NCBI RefSeq assembly: GCF_014647835.1
Contig: NZ_BMPY01000032.1
Span: forward strand, 19,891 to 83,890
Reading direction: 5' to 3'
Length of the DNA: 64,000 nt
Source: Microbispora rosea subsp. aerata
Lineage (GTDB): Bacteria > Actinomycetota > Actinomycetes > Streptosporangiales > Streptosporangiaceae
A program made the position numbers and the translations under genes. Below the pieces are notes generated by a model. That model searched no databases. It saw only the letters and a program-made list of their open reading frames with translations, and had not been told where the DNA came from. Shown piece by piece: positions 46,327 through 58,914 of this stretch (its first letter is position 1; each line of letters opens with the position of its first letter).

Positions 46327-46818
46327 GTGAACACCCGCTTCGTCCTCGCCGTCGCCGGATGGCTGCTTGCCGCCGCGCTCGCCACCGGGGCGGGCGTCGC
46401 GGTGCTCGGCCTGCTCGGCCGGCCGCTCACCGGGCCCGCCGAGCGGCCGATGACGGCCGAGGAGGTCCGCGTCGCGCTCGCCCGGGACACCGCGGCCCCG
46501 CTGCCCCCCGGCCCCACCTCGACCGCCGTACCGACCCGGTCTCCCGGGGACGCCACGCCGCCCGTCGTGCCGAGCGCCGCGCCCGTCACCGGCCGGAAGC
46601 TGATCTCGACCGGCGCGGGCAGCGTGATCGCGTGGTGCGACGGCGGCCTGGCGCGGCTCCAGTCGTGGACGCCCGGCCAGGGGTACGAAACCGACGACGT
46701 CGAGCCGGGGCCGGACGAGCACGCCCGGGTGCGGTTCGAGTCGGACGAGAGCAAGGTCGAGATCGAGGTGCGCTGCTCCGGCGACGTCCCCGTCCCCCGG
46801 ATCTCCCACGACGACTGA
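46327..46818 (+). CDS. Small membrane-anchored protein of unknown function
   Basis: 163 residues from a GTG at 46327 (GGGCGGG just upstream). N-terminal membrane helix (FVLAVAGWLLAAALATGAGVAVLGLL), then a Pro/Thr-rich linker (about 55-90) and a C-terminal domain of about 70 residues with two cysteines (VIAWCDGGLARLQSW, VEIEVRCSGDVPVP). Probably exported and disulfide-bonded. Divergent from the response regulator gene, 93 bases apart, and convergent with dop. No family recognised. Confidence 0.72.
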   Translation: MNTRFVLAVAGWLLAAALATGAGVAVLGLLGRPLTGPAERPMTAEEVRVALARDTAAPLPPGPTSTAVPTRSPGDATPPVVPSAAPVTGRKLISTGAGSVIAWCDGGLARLQSWTPGQGYETDDVEPGPDEHARVRFESDESKVEIEVRCSGDVPVPRISHDD

Positions 46819-46841
46819 CCGGGCGCCGTGGCCGGCCCCGG

Positions 46842-48359
46842 TCAGCCCTCGCCGGTGAGCGCGGCGACGAGGTCGGCGGCCGTGCGGCACCGGTCGAGCA
46901 GGTCGCCCACGTGCGCCTTGGTGCCGCGCAGCGGCTCCAGGGTCGGCACCCGCTGGAGCGACTCGCGCCCCGGGATGTCGAAGATGACCGAGTCCCAGGA
47001 GGCGGCGGCGACCGACTCGCTGTACTGCCGCAGGCACCGGCCGCGGAAGTAGGCCCGGGTGTCGGTGGGCGGGGTCTCGACCGCGCGGTCGATGTCCTCG
47101 TCGGTCACCAGGCGCTGCATCCGGCCCCTGGCGACCAGGCGGTTGTACAGCCCCCGGTCCGGGCGGATGTCGGAGTACTGGAGGTCGACAAGCTGCAGCC
47201 GGGGGTGGTTCCAGGGCAGGTTGTCGCGGGTGCGGTAGCCCTCCAGGATCTCCAGCTTGGCGACCCAGTCGAGCTCCCTGGACAGCAGCATCGGGTCCTC
47301 GGCGAGCCGGGTGAGCACCGACTCCCAGCGGTTGAGCACGTCCTTGGTGAGGTCGTCGACGCCCGAGCCGAAGCGGTCCTCTACGTACTTGCGGGCCTGC
47401 TCCAGGTATTCCATCTGCAGCTGCACGGCGGTCATCTTCCGCCCGTTGCGCAGCGCGATCTCGTACTTGCAGGTCGGGTCGTGGGAGACCGCGCGCAGCG
47501 CCGCGACCGGCGACTCGGGGGTCAGGTCGATGGTGAGGAAGTTCTCCTCGATCATCGCCAGGACCAGCGCCGTGGTGCCGAGCTTCAGATATGTCGAAAT
47601 TTCCGACATGTTGGCGTCGCCGATGATCACGTGCAGCCGCCGGTACTTCTCCGGGTCGGCGTGCGGCTCGTCCCGGGTGTTGATGATCGGCCGCTTGAGC
47701 GTGGTCTCCAGCCCGACCTCGACCTCGAAGAAGTCGGCCCGCTGGCTGATCTGGAAGCCCTCGCCGCGCGCGTCCTGGCCGATGCCGACCTTGCCCGCGC
47801 CGCAGACCACCTGACGCGACACGAAGAACGGCGTCAGGTGCCTGACGATGTCGGCGAACGGCGTCGCGCGCCGCATCAGGTAGTTCTCGTGGCACCCGTA
47901 CGAGGCGCCCTTGGCGTCGGTGTTGTTCTTGTAGAGCTGGATGGGTGAGTTGCCGGGAATGGCGGACGCCCGCATGGCGGCGTCGTACATCACCCGCTCG
48001 CCCGCCTTGTCCCAGATAACCGCCGCCCGGGGGTTGGTGCACTCGGGCGTGGAGTATTCCGGGTGGGCGTGGTCGACGTACAGGCGCGCGCCGTTGGTGA
48101 GGATCACGTTGGCGAGCCCGAGGTCCTCGTCGGTGAGCTGGCTCTGGTCGGCCACCTCACGAGCCAGGTCGAATCCCCGGGCGTCGCGGAGCGGGTTCTC
48201 CTCCTCGAAGTCCCACCGAGCCCGGCGAGCCCGGGCGGCCGAGGCCGCCAGGTACGCGTTGACGACCTGTGAGGAGGTCACCATCGCGTTCGCTCCCGGT
48301 TGACCGGGCACGGCGATGCCGTACTCGGTCTCGATGCCCATCACCCGCCGTACCGTCAT
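46842..48359 (-). CDS. dop: Deamidase/depupylase of Pup, Dop
   Basis: 505 residues from the ATG at 48359 (AGGCGGGG 5 bases upstream; a GTG two codons earlier is possible). [21 protein letters not shown] contains the start of the Dop-loop region. [19 protein letters not shown] with the catalytic Asp, [55 protein letters not shown] and [13 protein letters not shown] follow. It converts Pup-Gln to Pup-Glu and removes Pup from substrates. Pup lies 4.6 kb downstream instead of next to it. Confidence 0.96.
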   Translation of the reverse strand: MTVRRVMGIETEYGIAVPGQPGANAMVTSSQVVNAYLAASAARARRARWDFEEENPLRDARGFDLAREVADQSQLTDEDLGLANVILTNGARLYVDHAHPEYSTPECTNPRAAVIWDKAGERVMYDAAMRASAIPGNSPIQLYKNNTDAKGASYGCHENYLMRRATPFADIVRHLTPFFVSRQVVCGAGKVGIGQDARGEGFQISQRADFFEVEVGLETTLKRPIINTRDEPHADPEKYRRLHVIIGDANMSEISTYLKLGTTALVLAMIEENFLTIDLTPESPVAALRAVSHDPTCKYEIALRNGRKMTAVQLQMEYLEQARKYVEDRFGSGVDDLTKDVLNRWESVLTRLAEDPMLLSRELDWVAKLEILEGYRTRDNLPWNHPRLQLVDLQYSDIRPDRGLYNRLVARGRMQRLVTDEDIDRAVETPPTDTRAYFRGRCLRQYSESVAAASWDSVIFDIPGRESLQRVPTLEPLRGTKAHVGDLLDRCRTAADLVAALTGEG

Positions 48360-48434
48360 TCGCACCCCGCCTGTTTCAGGCCGTCGTCGTCATATCCGAG
48401 CCTAGCCCTTTCTCTATGCCCTGCTACCGAACAG

Positions 48435-49718
48435 TTACGGCACAGATGCCTCGGGACTTTGCGGCGGAATGCCGGTAACCGCCCGGGAAGCGCCGCCGCG
48501 GCCCCGGGGGCGGGACCTACCGGAGCGCCCACGGGAGCGGCCGACCAGGGGCCCCAGTCTGGCGCGCAGCCACCGCTGACCGGGCTTGTCGACCATGCGA
48601 TAGACCAGGTAGGCGAGCCCGATCGAGACCGCCATCGTGATCGCGGCCAGCAGCCAGGGGTCCAGCACGTCCCGGTACGCGGGGATCAGGACGGCCGAGA
48701 TCGTCTGGTGCAAGAGATAAAGCGGATAGGTAAGGGCCCCGAGGGTGACCAGCCGACGCCAGCGCACCCACCGCAGCCAGCCGAGGGCCACCGCGGCCAT
48801 CAGGAGGTAAATGAGCGTGATCGCGACGATGACGGCCTCCGGGGGCGCCGGGTAATGCTTGGCGCCGACCAGGCGCACCCGCTCCCCCACGCGCTCCAGG
48901 GCGGCGTACAGGGACATCGCGTAGCCCGCCGCCACGATCAGCCACGGCGTGAAGGCGGCGCAACGGGCGCCGAACCGGTGGATCAGGAAGAAGGCCATGC
49001 CCGCGATGAAGTACGGCGCCTGCCGCGGCATGAAGACGAAGACCAGCACCTCGTTCCGGGTGAGCTCGGCCAGCAGCGCGAGGCCGGCCCACGCCGCCAG
49101 GAACACCAGGCAGCGCCGCAGGGTGATCCCCACGAGGGAGAACAACGCGACGAGCACGTAGAACCGCAGCTCCACCCACAGGGACCAGAAGACGCCGCCG
49201 GCGTGGCCCACGTCGAAGGCGGCCTGGAACATGGTCAGGTTGAGCAGATACTCGCCGTCGCCGAGCTTGGGATCGAAGGCGGCGACCCCGCTGAAGCGGT
49301 ACATGATGAAGATCACCAGCACCGCGAACCAGTACGCCGGATACAGCCGCGACACTCGGGAGACGGCGAACTCGCCGACCGTGTGTCCCCACACGCTCAT
49401 CAGGATGACGAAGCCGCTGATGAGGAAGAACAGCTCCACGCCGAGGATGCCCAGCGTGGTCAGCCGGGCGACCGGTTCGAACAGCTTGGTGGGGTGCTCG
49501 TCCCACAGCGACCTGCTGGCCGCCATGAAGTGGAAGGCCATCACGGCGAAGGCGGCCACGAAACGCAGGACGTCGAGCTCGACCAGCCGGCGATCCCTCG
49601 CGACAGGCGCGGCGCCCCGCACCGGTCCCCCGCCCGCGTCAGCCGTGGCCTGCGCGGCGTCGCGACGCCCGCGAGCGGCCGGATCCCGCCACGCCGGGGC
49701 CTGAACGGGCTGTCTCAC
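48435..49718 (-). CDS. Acyltransferase 3 family membrane protein
   Basis: 427 residues from a GTG at 49718 with GGGGGAG upstream. The family opening RRLVELDVLRFVAAFAVMAFHF carries the conserved His. ELFFLISGFVILMS, FWSLWVELRFYVLVA and about ten membrane helices follow. The C-terminal 45 residues are Arg/Gly-rich and cytosolic. Such enzymes O-acylate cell-wall or secreted sugars. The gene lies between mpa and dop on the same strand, an unusual insertion into the Pup locus. Confidence 0.9.
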   Translation of the reverse strand: MRQPVQAPAWRDPAARGRRDAAQATADAGGGPVRGAAPVARDRRLVELDVLRFVAAFAVMAFHFMAASRSLWDEHPTKLFEPVARLTTLGILGVELFFLISGFVILMSVWGHTVGEFAVSRVSRLYPAYWFAVLVIFIMYRFSGVAAFDPKLGDGEYLLNLTMFQAAFDVGHAGGVFWSLWVELRFYVLVALFSLVGITLRRCLVFLAAWAGLALLAELTRNEVLVFVFMPRQAPYFIAGMAFFLIHRFGARCAAFTPWLIVAAGYAMSLYAALERVGERVRLVGAKHYPAPPEAVIVAITLIYLLMAAVALGWLRWVRWRRLVTLGALTYPLYLLHQTISAVLIPAYRDVLDPWLLAAITMAVSIGLAYLVYRMVDKPGQRWLRARLGPLVGRSRGRSGRSRPRGRGGASRAVTGIPPQSPEASVP

Positions 49719-49916
49719 GGCGCTCCCCCGCGCGAGGCAAGAAAGATCACGCCTTCTTTGACGTGATCGCTCCGTATTTGGTTCCCATGAGCCACAAACG
49801 TCCCGGCAGTCGCGTTTCGCCTCGTACGCAACACAAGCCGCAGCGGGTGCTCGCGGCGCATCCTCGCGAGCAGCCGCGTCCTGGGCCCGGGTCGGGAAGG
49901 GAGCCCGGAAAGCCGC

Positions 49917-49950
49917 GAGGAGCGGCGCGAATCGGATCGCGCCGCTCCTC
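49917..49950 (-). terminator. Hairpin terminator downstream of mpa
   Basis: Perfect 14-bp stem (GAGGAGCGGCGCGA/TCGCGCCGCTCCTC) with an ATCGGA loop, 40 bases after the mpa stop. It should stop the mpa transcript before the acyltransferase gene. Confidence 0.8.
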
Positions 49951-49989
49951 GGTGGCACAGGCCCGGCCGGTGCGCCCGGACGCCGGGTG

Positions 49990-51753
49990 TTACAGGTACT
50001 GACCGGTGTTGGCGACCGTGTCGATCGACCGCCCGGCCTCGGTGCCCTGCTTGCCCTGCACGAGCGTGCGGATGTAGACGATCCGCTCGCCCTTCTTGCC
50101 GGAGATGCGGGCCCAGTCGTCGGGGTTGGTGGTGTTGGGCAGGTCCTCGTTCTCGGAGAACTCGTCCACGCAGGCGGCCATCAGATGCGAGATCCGCAGG
50201 CCCTTCTGCCCGGTTTCGAGGAACTCCTTGATGGCCATCTTCTTGGCCCGGTCCACGATGTTCTGGATCATGGCCCCGGAGTTGAAGTCCTTGAAGTACA
50301 GGACTTCCTTGTCGCCGTTGGCGTAGGTCACCTCGAGGAAGCGGTTCTCCTCGCTCTCGGCGTACATGCGCTCGACCACCCGCTGGATCATCCCGGCGAT
50401 CGTGCTCTCCCGGTTTCCGCCGTGCTCGGCGAGGTCGTCCGGGTGCAGCGGCAGGTCGCTGACGAGGTACTTCGAGAAGATGTCCTTGGCGGCCTCGGCG
50501 TCCGGCCGCTCGATCTTGATCTTGACGTCCAGGCGGCCCGGCCGCAGGATCGCCGGGTCGATCATGTCCTCCCGGTTGGAGGCGCCGATGACGATGACGT
50601 TCTCCAGGCCCTCGACACCGTCGATCTCCGACAGGAGCTGGGGGACGATGGTGTTCTCGACGTCGGAGGAGACGCCGGAGCCGCGGGTGCGGAAGATCGA
50701 GTCCATCTCGTCGAAGAACACGATCACCGGGGTGCCCTCGGAGGCCTTCTCACGCGCCCGCTGGAAGACCAGGCGGATGTGCCGCTCGGTCTCGCCGACG
50801 TACTTGTTGAGAAGCTCCGGGCCCTTGATGTTGAGGAAGAAGCTCTTGCCGGACTGGCCGGTCTTCTCCGCGACCTGCTTGGCCAGGGAGTTGGCCACCG
50901 CCTTGGCGATGAGCGTCTTGCCGCAGCCGGGCGGGCCGTAGAGCAGCACGCCCTTCGGGGGACGGAGCTTGTGCTCGCGGAACAGGTCGGCGTGCAGGTA
51001 GGGCAGCTCGATGGCGTCCCTGATCTGCTCGATCTGCCGGCTGAGGCCGCCGATCTCCTCGTAGGAGATGTCGGGGACCTCCTCGAGGACGAGCTCCTCC
51101 ACCTCGGACTTGGGGATGCGTTCGTAGACGTAGCCGGATCGGGGTTCGAGAAGGAGGGAGTCACCGGCCCGCAGCGGCTGGTCCAGCAGCGAGTGGGCGA
51201 GCTTGACGACCCGCTCCTCGTCGGCGTGCGAGATGACGAGGGCGCGCTCGCCGTCCTCCAGCAGCTCCTTGAGCATCACGATCTCGCCGACGTCCTCGAA
51301 GCCGAGGGCCTCGACGACGTTGAGCGCCTCGTTCAGCATGACCTCCTGGCCACGCTTGAGCGAGTCGACGTCCACCGCCGGACTGACGTTCACCCGGAGC
51401 TTACGCCCGCCCGTGAACACCTCGATCGTGCCGTCATCCCTGGCCTCGAGGAAAACGCCGAATCCGGACGGCGGTTGCGCCAGCCGGTCGACCTCCTCCT
51501 TGAGGGCGACGATCTGGTCCCTGGCCTCCTTGAGAGTGGAGACCAATCGCTCGTTCTGGCTTGTAAGGGCGGCCACCTGAGCCTGCGCCTCGTGGAGGCG
51601 CTCCTCGATGACCCTGGCCTGCCGGGGAGACTCGGCCAGCTTCCGGCGCAACGCGGTTATCTCCTCCTGCAGGAAGGAGACCTGTGTTGTGAGATCGGCG
51701 ACCTCCCGTTCGCGCTGCGCGGCTCGAGCCTCAGCGTCGTCGCGAGCTGCCAC
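49990..51753 (-). CDS. mpa: Proteasomal AAA ATPase Mpa/ARC
   Basis: 587 residues from a GTG at 51753; the ribosome site AAGGAGGTGA is a full anti-SD match at 6-base spacing. N-terminal coiled coil (about 1-95) captures Pup. Two OB-like domains follow, then the AAA module with Walker A GPPGCGKT, Walker [11 protein letters not shown] and [17 protein letters not shown]-type sensor ([18 protein letters not shown]). The end GQYL is the docking tail for the alpha ring. It unfolds pupylated proteins into the proteasome. Confidence 0.97.
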   Translation of the reverse strand: MAARDDAEARAAQREREVADLTTQVSFLQEEITALRRKLAESPRQARVIEERLHEAQAQVAALTSQNERLVSTLKEARDQIVALKEEVDRLAQPPSGFGVFLEARDDGTIEVFTGGRKLRVNVSPAVDVDSLKRGQEVMLNEALNVVEALGFEDVGEIVMLKELLEDGERALVISHADEERVVKLAHSLLDQPLRAGDSLLLEPRSGYVYERIPKSEVEELVLEEVPDISYEEIGGLSRQIEQIRDAIELPYLHADLFREHKLRPPKGVLLYGPPGCGKTLIAKAVANSLAKQVAEKTGQSGKSFFLNIKGPELLNKYVGETERHIRLVFQRAREKASEGTPVIVFFDEMDSIFRTRGSGVSSDVENTIVPQLLSEIDGVEGLENVIVIGASNREDMIDPAILRPGRLDVKIKIERPDAEAAKDIFSKYLVSDLPLHPDDLAEHGGNRESTIAGMIQRVVERMYAESEENRFLEVTYANGDKEVLYFKDFNSGAMIQNIVDRAKKMAIKEFLETGQKGLRISHLMAACVDEFSENEDLPNTTNPDDWARISGKKGERIVYIRTLVQGKQGTEAGRSIDTVANTGQYL

Positions 51754-51957
51754 GCCCCGTCACCTCCTTCCCCGTCGAGAACGACTACTCAAGACCCTAC
51801 CTATCTTGGCGCTGTACGTAACCTGGCCGGGCAGTGTTCGTGTAGTTACGTTGGGTGTTCGGCGTTTGATACCTTATGGACCGGTTGTTCGGTTCATCAT
51901 TGAAACTCACCCAAATGTTCCCGTGTCACGTGGTTTTGCCGGGTTGCGGCCGAATCG

Positions 51958-55576
<3,619 letters not shown>

Positions 55577-55615
55577 GGGCGGCACTCCTGGTGTCGGGGG
55601 TCGGTGCGGTGGGGG

Positions 55616-56536
55616 TCAGGCGCCCGGGCCGGGGTCGTCGAGGATGAAACCGTCCAGGCCGGCGTCCGAACCGAGCCCGCCGGCGACCCGCGCGGCGACG
55701 GCCGTGCCGAGGCGGGCGGCGCCGAGGACGTCCTCGCCGCGCAGGAGCCCCGCGGCGAATCCGGCGCAGTACGCGTCGCCGCAGCCGGTGGTGTCGACGA
55801 CCGGAACATCCAGGGCGGGCACCCGGGTGATCCCCTCGGGGGTGGCCACGAGGCTGCCCTCGGCCCCCAGGGTGACGATCACGCCCGTGGGTCCCTCGGC
55901 GAGCAGCGCGGCGGCGGCCTCCTCCGGCGTCGGCGCCCCGCTGAGCATGAGCGCCTGCTCCTCGTTCGGCAGGAGGTAGTCGACGTGGGGCAGGAAGGCG
56001 CGGACGCCGGGCATGAGGTCGGGCATGTTGGACAGCAGGTCCAGCGTGACGGTCGTGCCGCCCTCGCGGGCCTTGTCGAGCAGCGCGAAGAATCCGGCGT
56101 CGTGCAGCCCCCAGGTGACGTCCATGCCGCCGAGGTGCACGACCTTCGCGGCGGTCAGCCGGTCGGCGTCGAGGTCGGCGGTCGCCAGGCCCAGGTTGGC
56201 CCCGGGCACGTGGAACGACGGCCGTCCGCCGTCGGGGCGGACGGGCAGGATCGAGGCCGCCGTCTGCTCCCCCGGCCTGCGTACCACGCCGCTCACGTCG
56301 ACGCCGTGCCGCGCCATGATCATCAACAGGAAGTCGCCCAGCTCGTCATCGCCGATCGCGCCCATCGAGGCGACCGGGACGCCGATCTTCGCCAGGGTCA
56401 CGGCCGTGCCGGCGGCCGCCCCCGCCGCGGTGATGCGGATCTGCTCCAGCAGATGGGTGTCCTGACCGGCCGGGATGGACTCGACCGGGCGGGCCAGGAC
56501 GTCGACGATATGCACGCCGACCGTCACTACCGTCAT
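55616..56536 (-). CDS. PfkB/ribokinase family carbohydrate kinase
   Basis: 306 residues. A perfect TATTAT -10 box ends 6 bases before the ATG, so the message is probably leaderless. Ribokinase fold: AAGAAAGTAVTLAKIG early, IGDDELGDFL, and the C-terminal PfkB signature VVDTTGCGDAYCAGFAAGLL with anion hole and catalytic Asp. It phosphorylates a sugar or nucleoside. The -10 box overlaps the palindromic operator shared with the divergent TetR gene, so repression by that regulator is likely. Confidence 0.9.
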   Translation of the reverse strand: MTVVTVGVHIVDVLARPVESIPAGQDTHLLEQIRITAAGAAAGTAVTLAKIGVPVASMGAIGDDELGDFLLMIMARHGVDVSGVVRRPGEQTAASILPVRPDGGRPSFHVPGANLGLATADLDADRLTAAKVVHLGGMDVTWGLHDAGFFALLDKAREGGTTVTLDLLSNMPDLMPGVRAFLPHVDYLLPNEEQALMLSGAPTPEEAAAALLAEGPTGVIVTLGAEGSLVATPEGITRVPALDVPVVDTTGCGDAYCAGFAAGLLRGEDVLGAARLGTAVAARVAGGLGSDAGLDGFILDDPGPGA

Positions 56537-56546
56537 GAGCGGATAA

Positions 56547-56564
56547 TAGACGGACGTCCGACTA
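56547..56564. promoter_or_regulatory. Palindromic operator between kinase and TetR genes
   Basis: TAGACGGACGTCCGACTA is an 18-bp palindrome with one mismatched pair. It overlaps the kinase -10 (TATTAT, minus strand, 56543-56548) and abuts a TAAAAT -10 for the TetR gene (56563-56568). Binding here would block both promoters. Confidence 0.72.
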
Positions 56565-56590
56565 AAATGTCAACCGGAAGGTGGTGGACC

Positions 56591-57181
56591 ATGCCGAAGA
56601 TCGTTGATCATGAGGAACGCAGGGGCGAGGTCGTCGCGGCGGCCCGCCGCGTCATCCTGCGCGAGGGGATCGAGGCCGCGACCACGCGGGCCATCGCCAA
56701 GGAGGCCGGTTACTCCAACGGCGTGCTCACGCACTACTTCGCGGACAAGGACGAGATCCTGCTGTCGGCCCTGGAGGCGTCCCACCGCAGGATCGCCGAC
56801 CGGCTGCGGGAGAAGCTGTCGGGCCGCACCGGGCTGGCGGCGCTGCGCGAGCTGCTGCTTGACAACGTGCCCCTGGACGAGGAGCGGGCCGGGGAGACCG
56901 GGCTCGAGGTGGGCTTTTGGGGGCGCAGCCTGACCAGCCCCGCGCTGCTCGAGGTTCAGCGGCGGGAGGCCGCCGAGCTGCGCTATCTGGTGACGAGCCT
57001 GCTCAGGTCCGCCGCCGAGGCCGGTGAGATCCGTACGGACGAAGACCTGGAGGACGTGGCGGAACGGCTGCTCGCGCTCGTGGACGGGCTGAGCGTGCAC
57101 CGGCTGCTCTACCCGTCCCACGTCACGGTCGAGCGGCTGGAACGGCTGATCCTGGCCGAGATCGACCGGCTGCGCGCCTGA
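56591..57181 (+). CDS. TetR/AcrR family regulator
   Basis: 196 residues, ATG 56591 with GGAAGGTGG upstream. HTH at about 10-55 (AARRVILREGIEAATTRAIAKEAGYSNGVLTHYFADKDEIL), then an all-helical ligand domain resembling BetI-type C-terminal regions (LEVGFWGRSLTSPALLEVQRREAAELR). It probably represses itself and the divergent kinase-aminotransferase pair through the operator at 56547-56564. Ligand unknown. Confidence 0.91.
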   Translation: MPKIVDHEERRGEVVAAARRVILREGIEAATTRAIAKEAGYSNGVLTHYFADKDEILLSALEASHRRIADRLREKLSGRTGLAALRELLLDNVPLDEERAGETGLEVGFWGRSLTSPALLEVQRREAAELRYLVTSLLRSAAEAGEIRTDEDLEDVAERLLALVDGLSVHRLLYPSHVTVERLERLILAEIDRLRA

Positions 57182-57183
57182 CC

Positions 57184-57212
57184 GGCCGCCGGGACCGGTG
57201 GCCCCGGCGGCC
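57184..57212. terminator. Bidirectional hairpin terminator between tetR-type and FHA genes
   Basis: Perfect 10-bp stem GGCCGCCGGG/CCCGGCGGCC around a 9-base loop, 3 bases after the TetR stop and 11 bases beyond the FHA gene stop. Confidence 0.7.
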
Positions 57213-57222
57213 TCGCGATTCG

Positions 57223-58680
57223 TCAGGCGCTGCGCTGGGCCTCGTACCGCATCGTGCGCGAGACGCCGACGCGCACGGTGGTGCCGGGCAGGATCGGCAC
57301 GGGCTCGTTCGGCGGGATGTCGTAGAAGTTGGGGTCGCCGGGCGGCTGGATCTGGGTGCCGTTCACCGAGCCCAGGTCGAGCAGGTTGACGTCCCAGTTG
57401 TCCAGGAAGACCTTCAGGTGGCGGCGCGACACGGAGCCGTCGGGGCTGGTGACCTTGGCCGGTCTCGCCTCGCCCGACTGCACCTCGGGCGCGCGCTCGG
57501 GGTCGCGGCCCAGCAGGTAGTCGGCCTCCAGCGGCAGCGCCACGCCGTCGTCGAGCAGCAGCACCCCGAGCTGCGGCCTGGGGCCCTTGTACGGCACCAC
57601 CGACCGCTGGTCGATCGGGACGCCGCAGACCGCGCAGTAGGGCGCGCGCGGGTCGTTGAAGTGGTCGTTCTTGCAGTCGACGCCGTAGACCATCGGCCGC
57701 TGCTCGGGCTCGGGCGTCGCGTCCATCTGGGTCGCCTCGCCCACCTCCTCCTCGGCGGGCGGAGTGTGGGGCACCGGCTCGAACGGCCCGCTCGGCGGGC
57801 CGTCGGGCCCGCCCAGGTCGTGCGCCAGGCCCCGGTCGTCCGCGGGCTCGGGCAGCGGGGGCAGCGGCTGCGGTCCCGAGTGGTGCCCCGGCCCCGGGTC
57901 GGGGAGTGCGGGCGGCACCGGCGGCAGCGGCTGGGAGACGTGGGGCGGCTGGACGGGCGGCGGCGCGAGCGGCTGGGACGACCCCAGGGACGGCGAGGAC
58001 TGCTCCGCGGACGGCCCCGCGCCGGCCACCGGACCGGGCGCGAACGGCGACGCGGGCGGCGGCGGCACGGGCGACGGCACCACGGGCCCGCGCGGGGCGA
58101 TCGGCTCGGGAGTCCCGATCGGCGGGGGCTGGACGGCCTGCTGCTGGGGCTGCGGCGGGCGCGGAGGCAGCGGCGGGAAGGCCAGATCTCCCTGCTGGGT
58201 GAGGTCGCACTCCAGCCCGGCCCCGGTGACCACGCCGCCGTCCAGCCGGGCGTACGGGCTCGGCGTGCCCGCTCCGGGCAGGCGCAGCTCCACCCTGGAG
58301 ACCGGGCCGTTGACGAGACGGTCGGTCCAGGTCAGCGAGTCGTGCCCGGCGAGGCGGATCTCACCGTCGGGGCCGGACACGGTCGCGTGCGCGGCCCCGC
58401 TGACGAGCACGGCCACGCCTCCCCCGGCCGGGCCCGCGACCGCGCAGGCCGTCGGCTCGCCGCCGATGGACCTGTCCATGGCGCGCGCGAGGACTTGGGC
58501 CACCCGCCGGGCCAGCGCCCGGCCGTCGCCGCCCGTCGTGGCGGTCTCGCTCAGCGCGCCCAGCAGTTCCTCGACCGGCTGGTCACCGGCGATGGCGCAC
58601 ACGAGCAGCAAGCCGTTCAGATGGGCGACCACGCCCTCCCCCGGCAGCGGGCGGACCACCCCCACGCCCTGTTCCGTCAC
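57223..58680 (-). CDS. FHA-domain protein with Pro-rich linker and zinc-ribbon-like motif
   Basis: 485 residues from a GTG at 58680 with GGAGGGAG upstream. Residues 1-150 may be a degenerate PP2C-like fold (VAHLNGLLLVCAIAGDQPVEELLGAL, GGVVTGAG) without the metal Asp set. Residues about 160-330 are a Pro/Gln-rich linker. CKNDHFNDPRAPYCAVCG is a zinc-ribbon-like motif, and the C-terminal FHA domain (YLLGRDPE, SRRHLKVF, DLGSVNGTQI) binds phosphothreonine. Likely a reader of Ser/Thr kinase signals; a kinase gene lies at 42513. Confidence 0.85.
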   Translation of the reverse strand: MTEQGVGVVRPLPGEGVVAHLNGLLLVCAIAGDQPVEELLGALSETATTGGDGRALARRVAQVLARAMDRSIGGEPTACAVAGPAGGGVAVLVSGAAHATVSGPDGEIRLAGHDSLTWTDRLVNGPVSRVELRLPGAGTPSPYARLDGGVVTGAGLECDLTQQGDLAFPPLPPRPPQPQQQAVQPPPIGTPEPIAPRGPVVPSPVPPPPASPFAPGPVAGAGPSAEQSSPSLGSSQPLAPPPVQPPHVSQPLPPVPPALPDPGPGHHSGPQPLPPLPEPADDRGLAHDLGGPDGPPSGPFEPVPHTPPAEEEVGEATQMDATPEPEQRPMVYGVDCKNDHFNDPRAPYCAVCGVPIDQRSVVPYKGPRPQLGVLLLDDGVALPLEADYLLGRDPERAPEVQSGEARPAKVTSPDGSVSRRHLKVFLDNWDVNLLDLGSVNGTQIQPPGDPNFYDIPPNEPVPILPGTTVRVGVSRTMRYEAQRSA

Positions 58681-58914
58681 AGAAGTTCTCCCTCCGGAAA
58701 CGCCACCGGATGACCGGCACCATCGCCGGCACGCCACGTGCCGGATCAATCACCCCAGAAAGTAGCAAAAAAGGGTGGTGAACCGGCCTGCCGGAGTGCT
58801 CGACGGGCCGTCGATCGGCGCCTGGCCCCGATCCCGATCAGCACCCTAGTGCCCGGCGACCGGTTAGACGAGCGCGCGGCGGGCCGGCCCGCCCCGGCGG
58901 GCGCCGGTCCCGCG

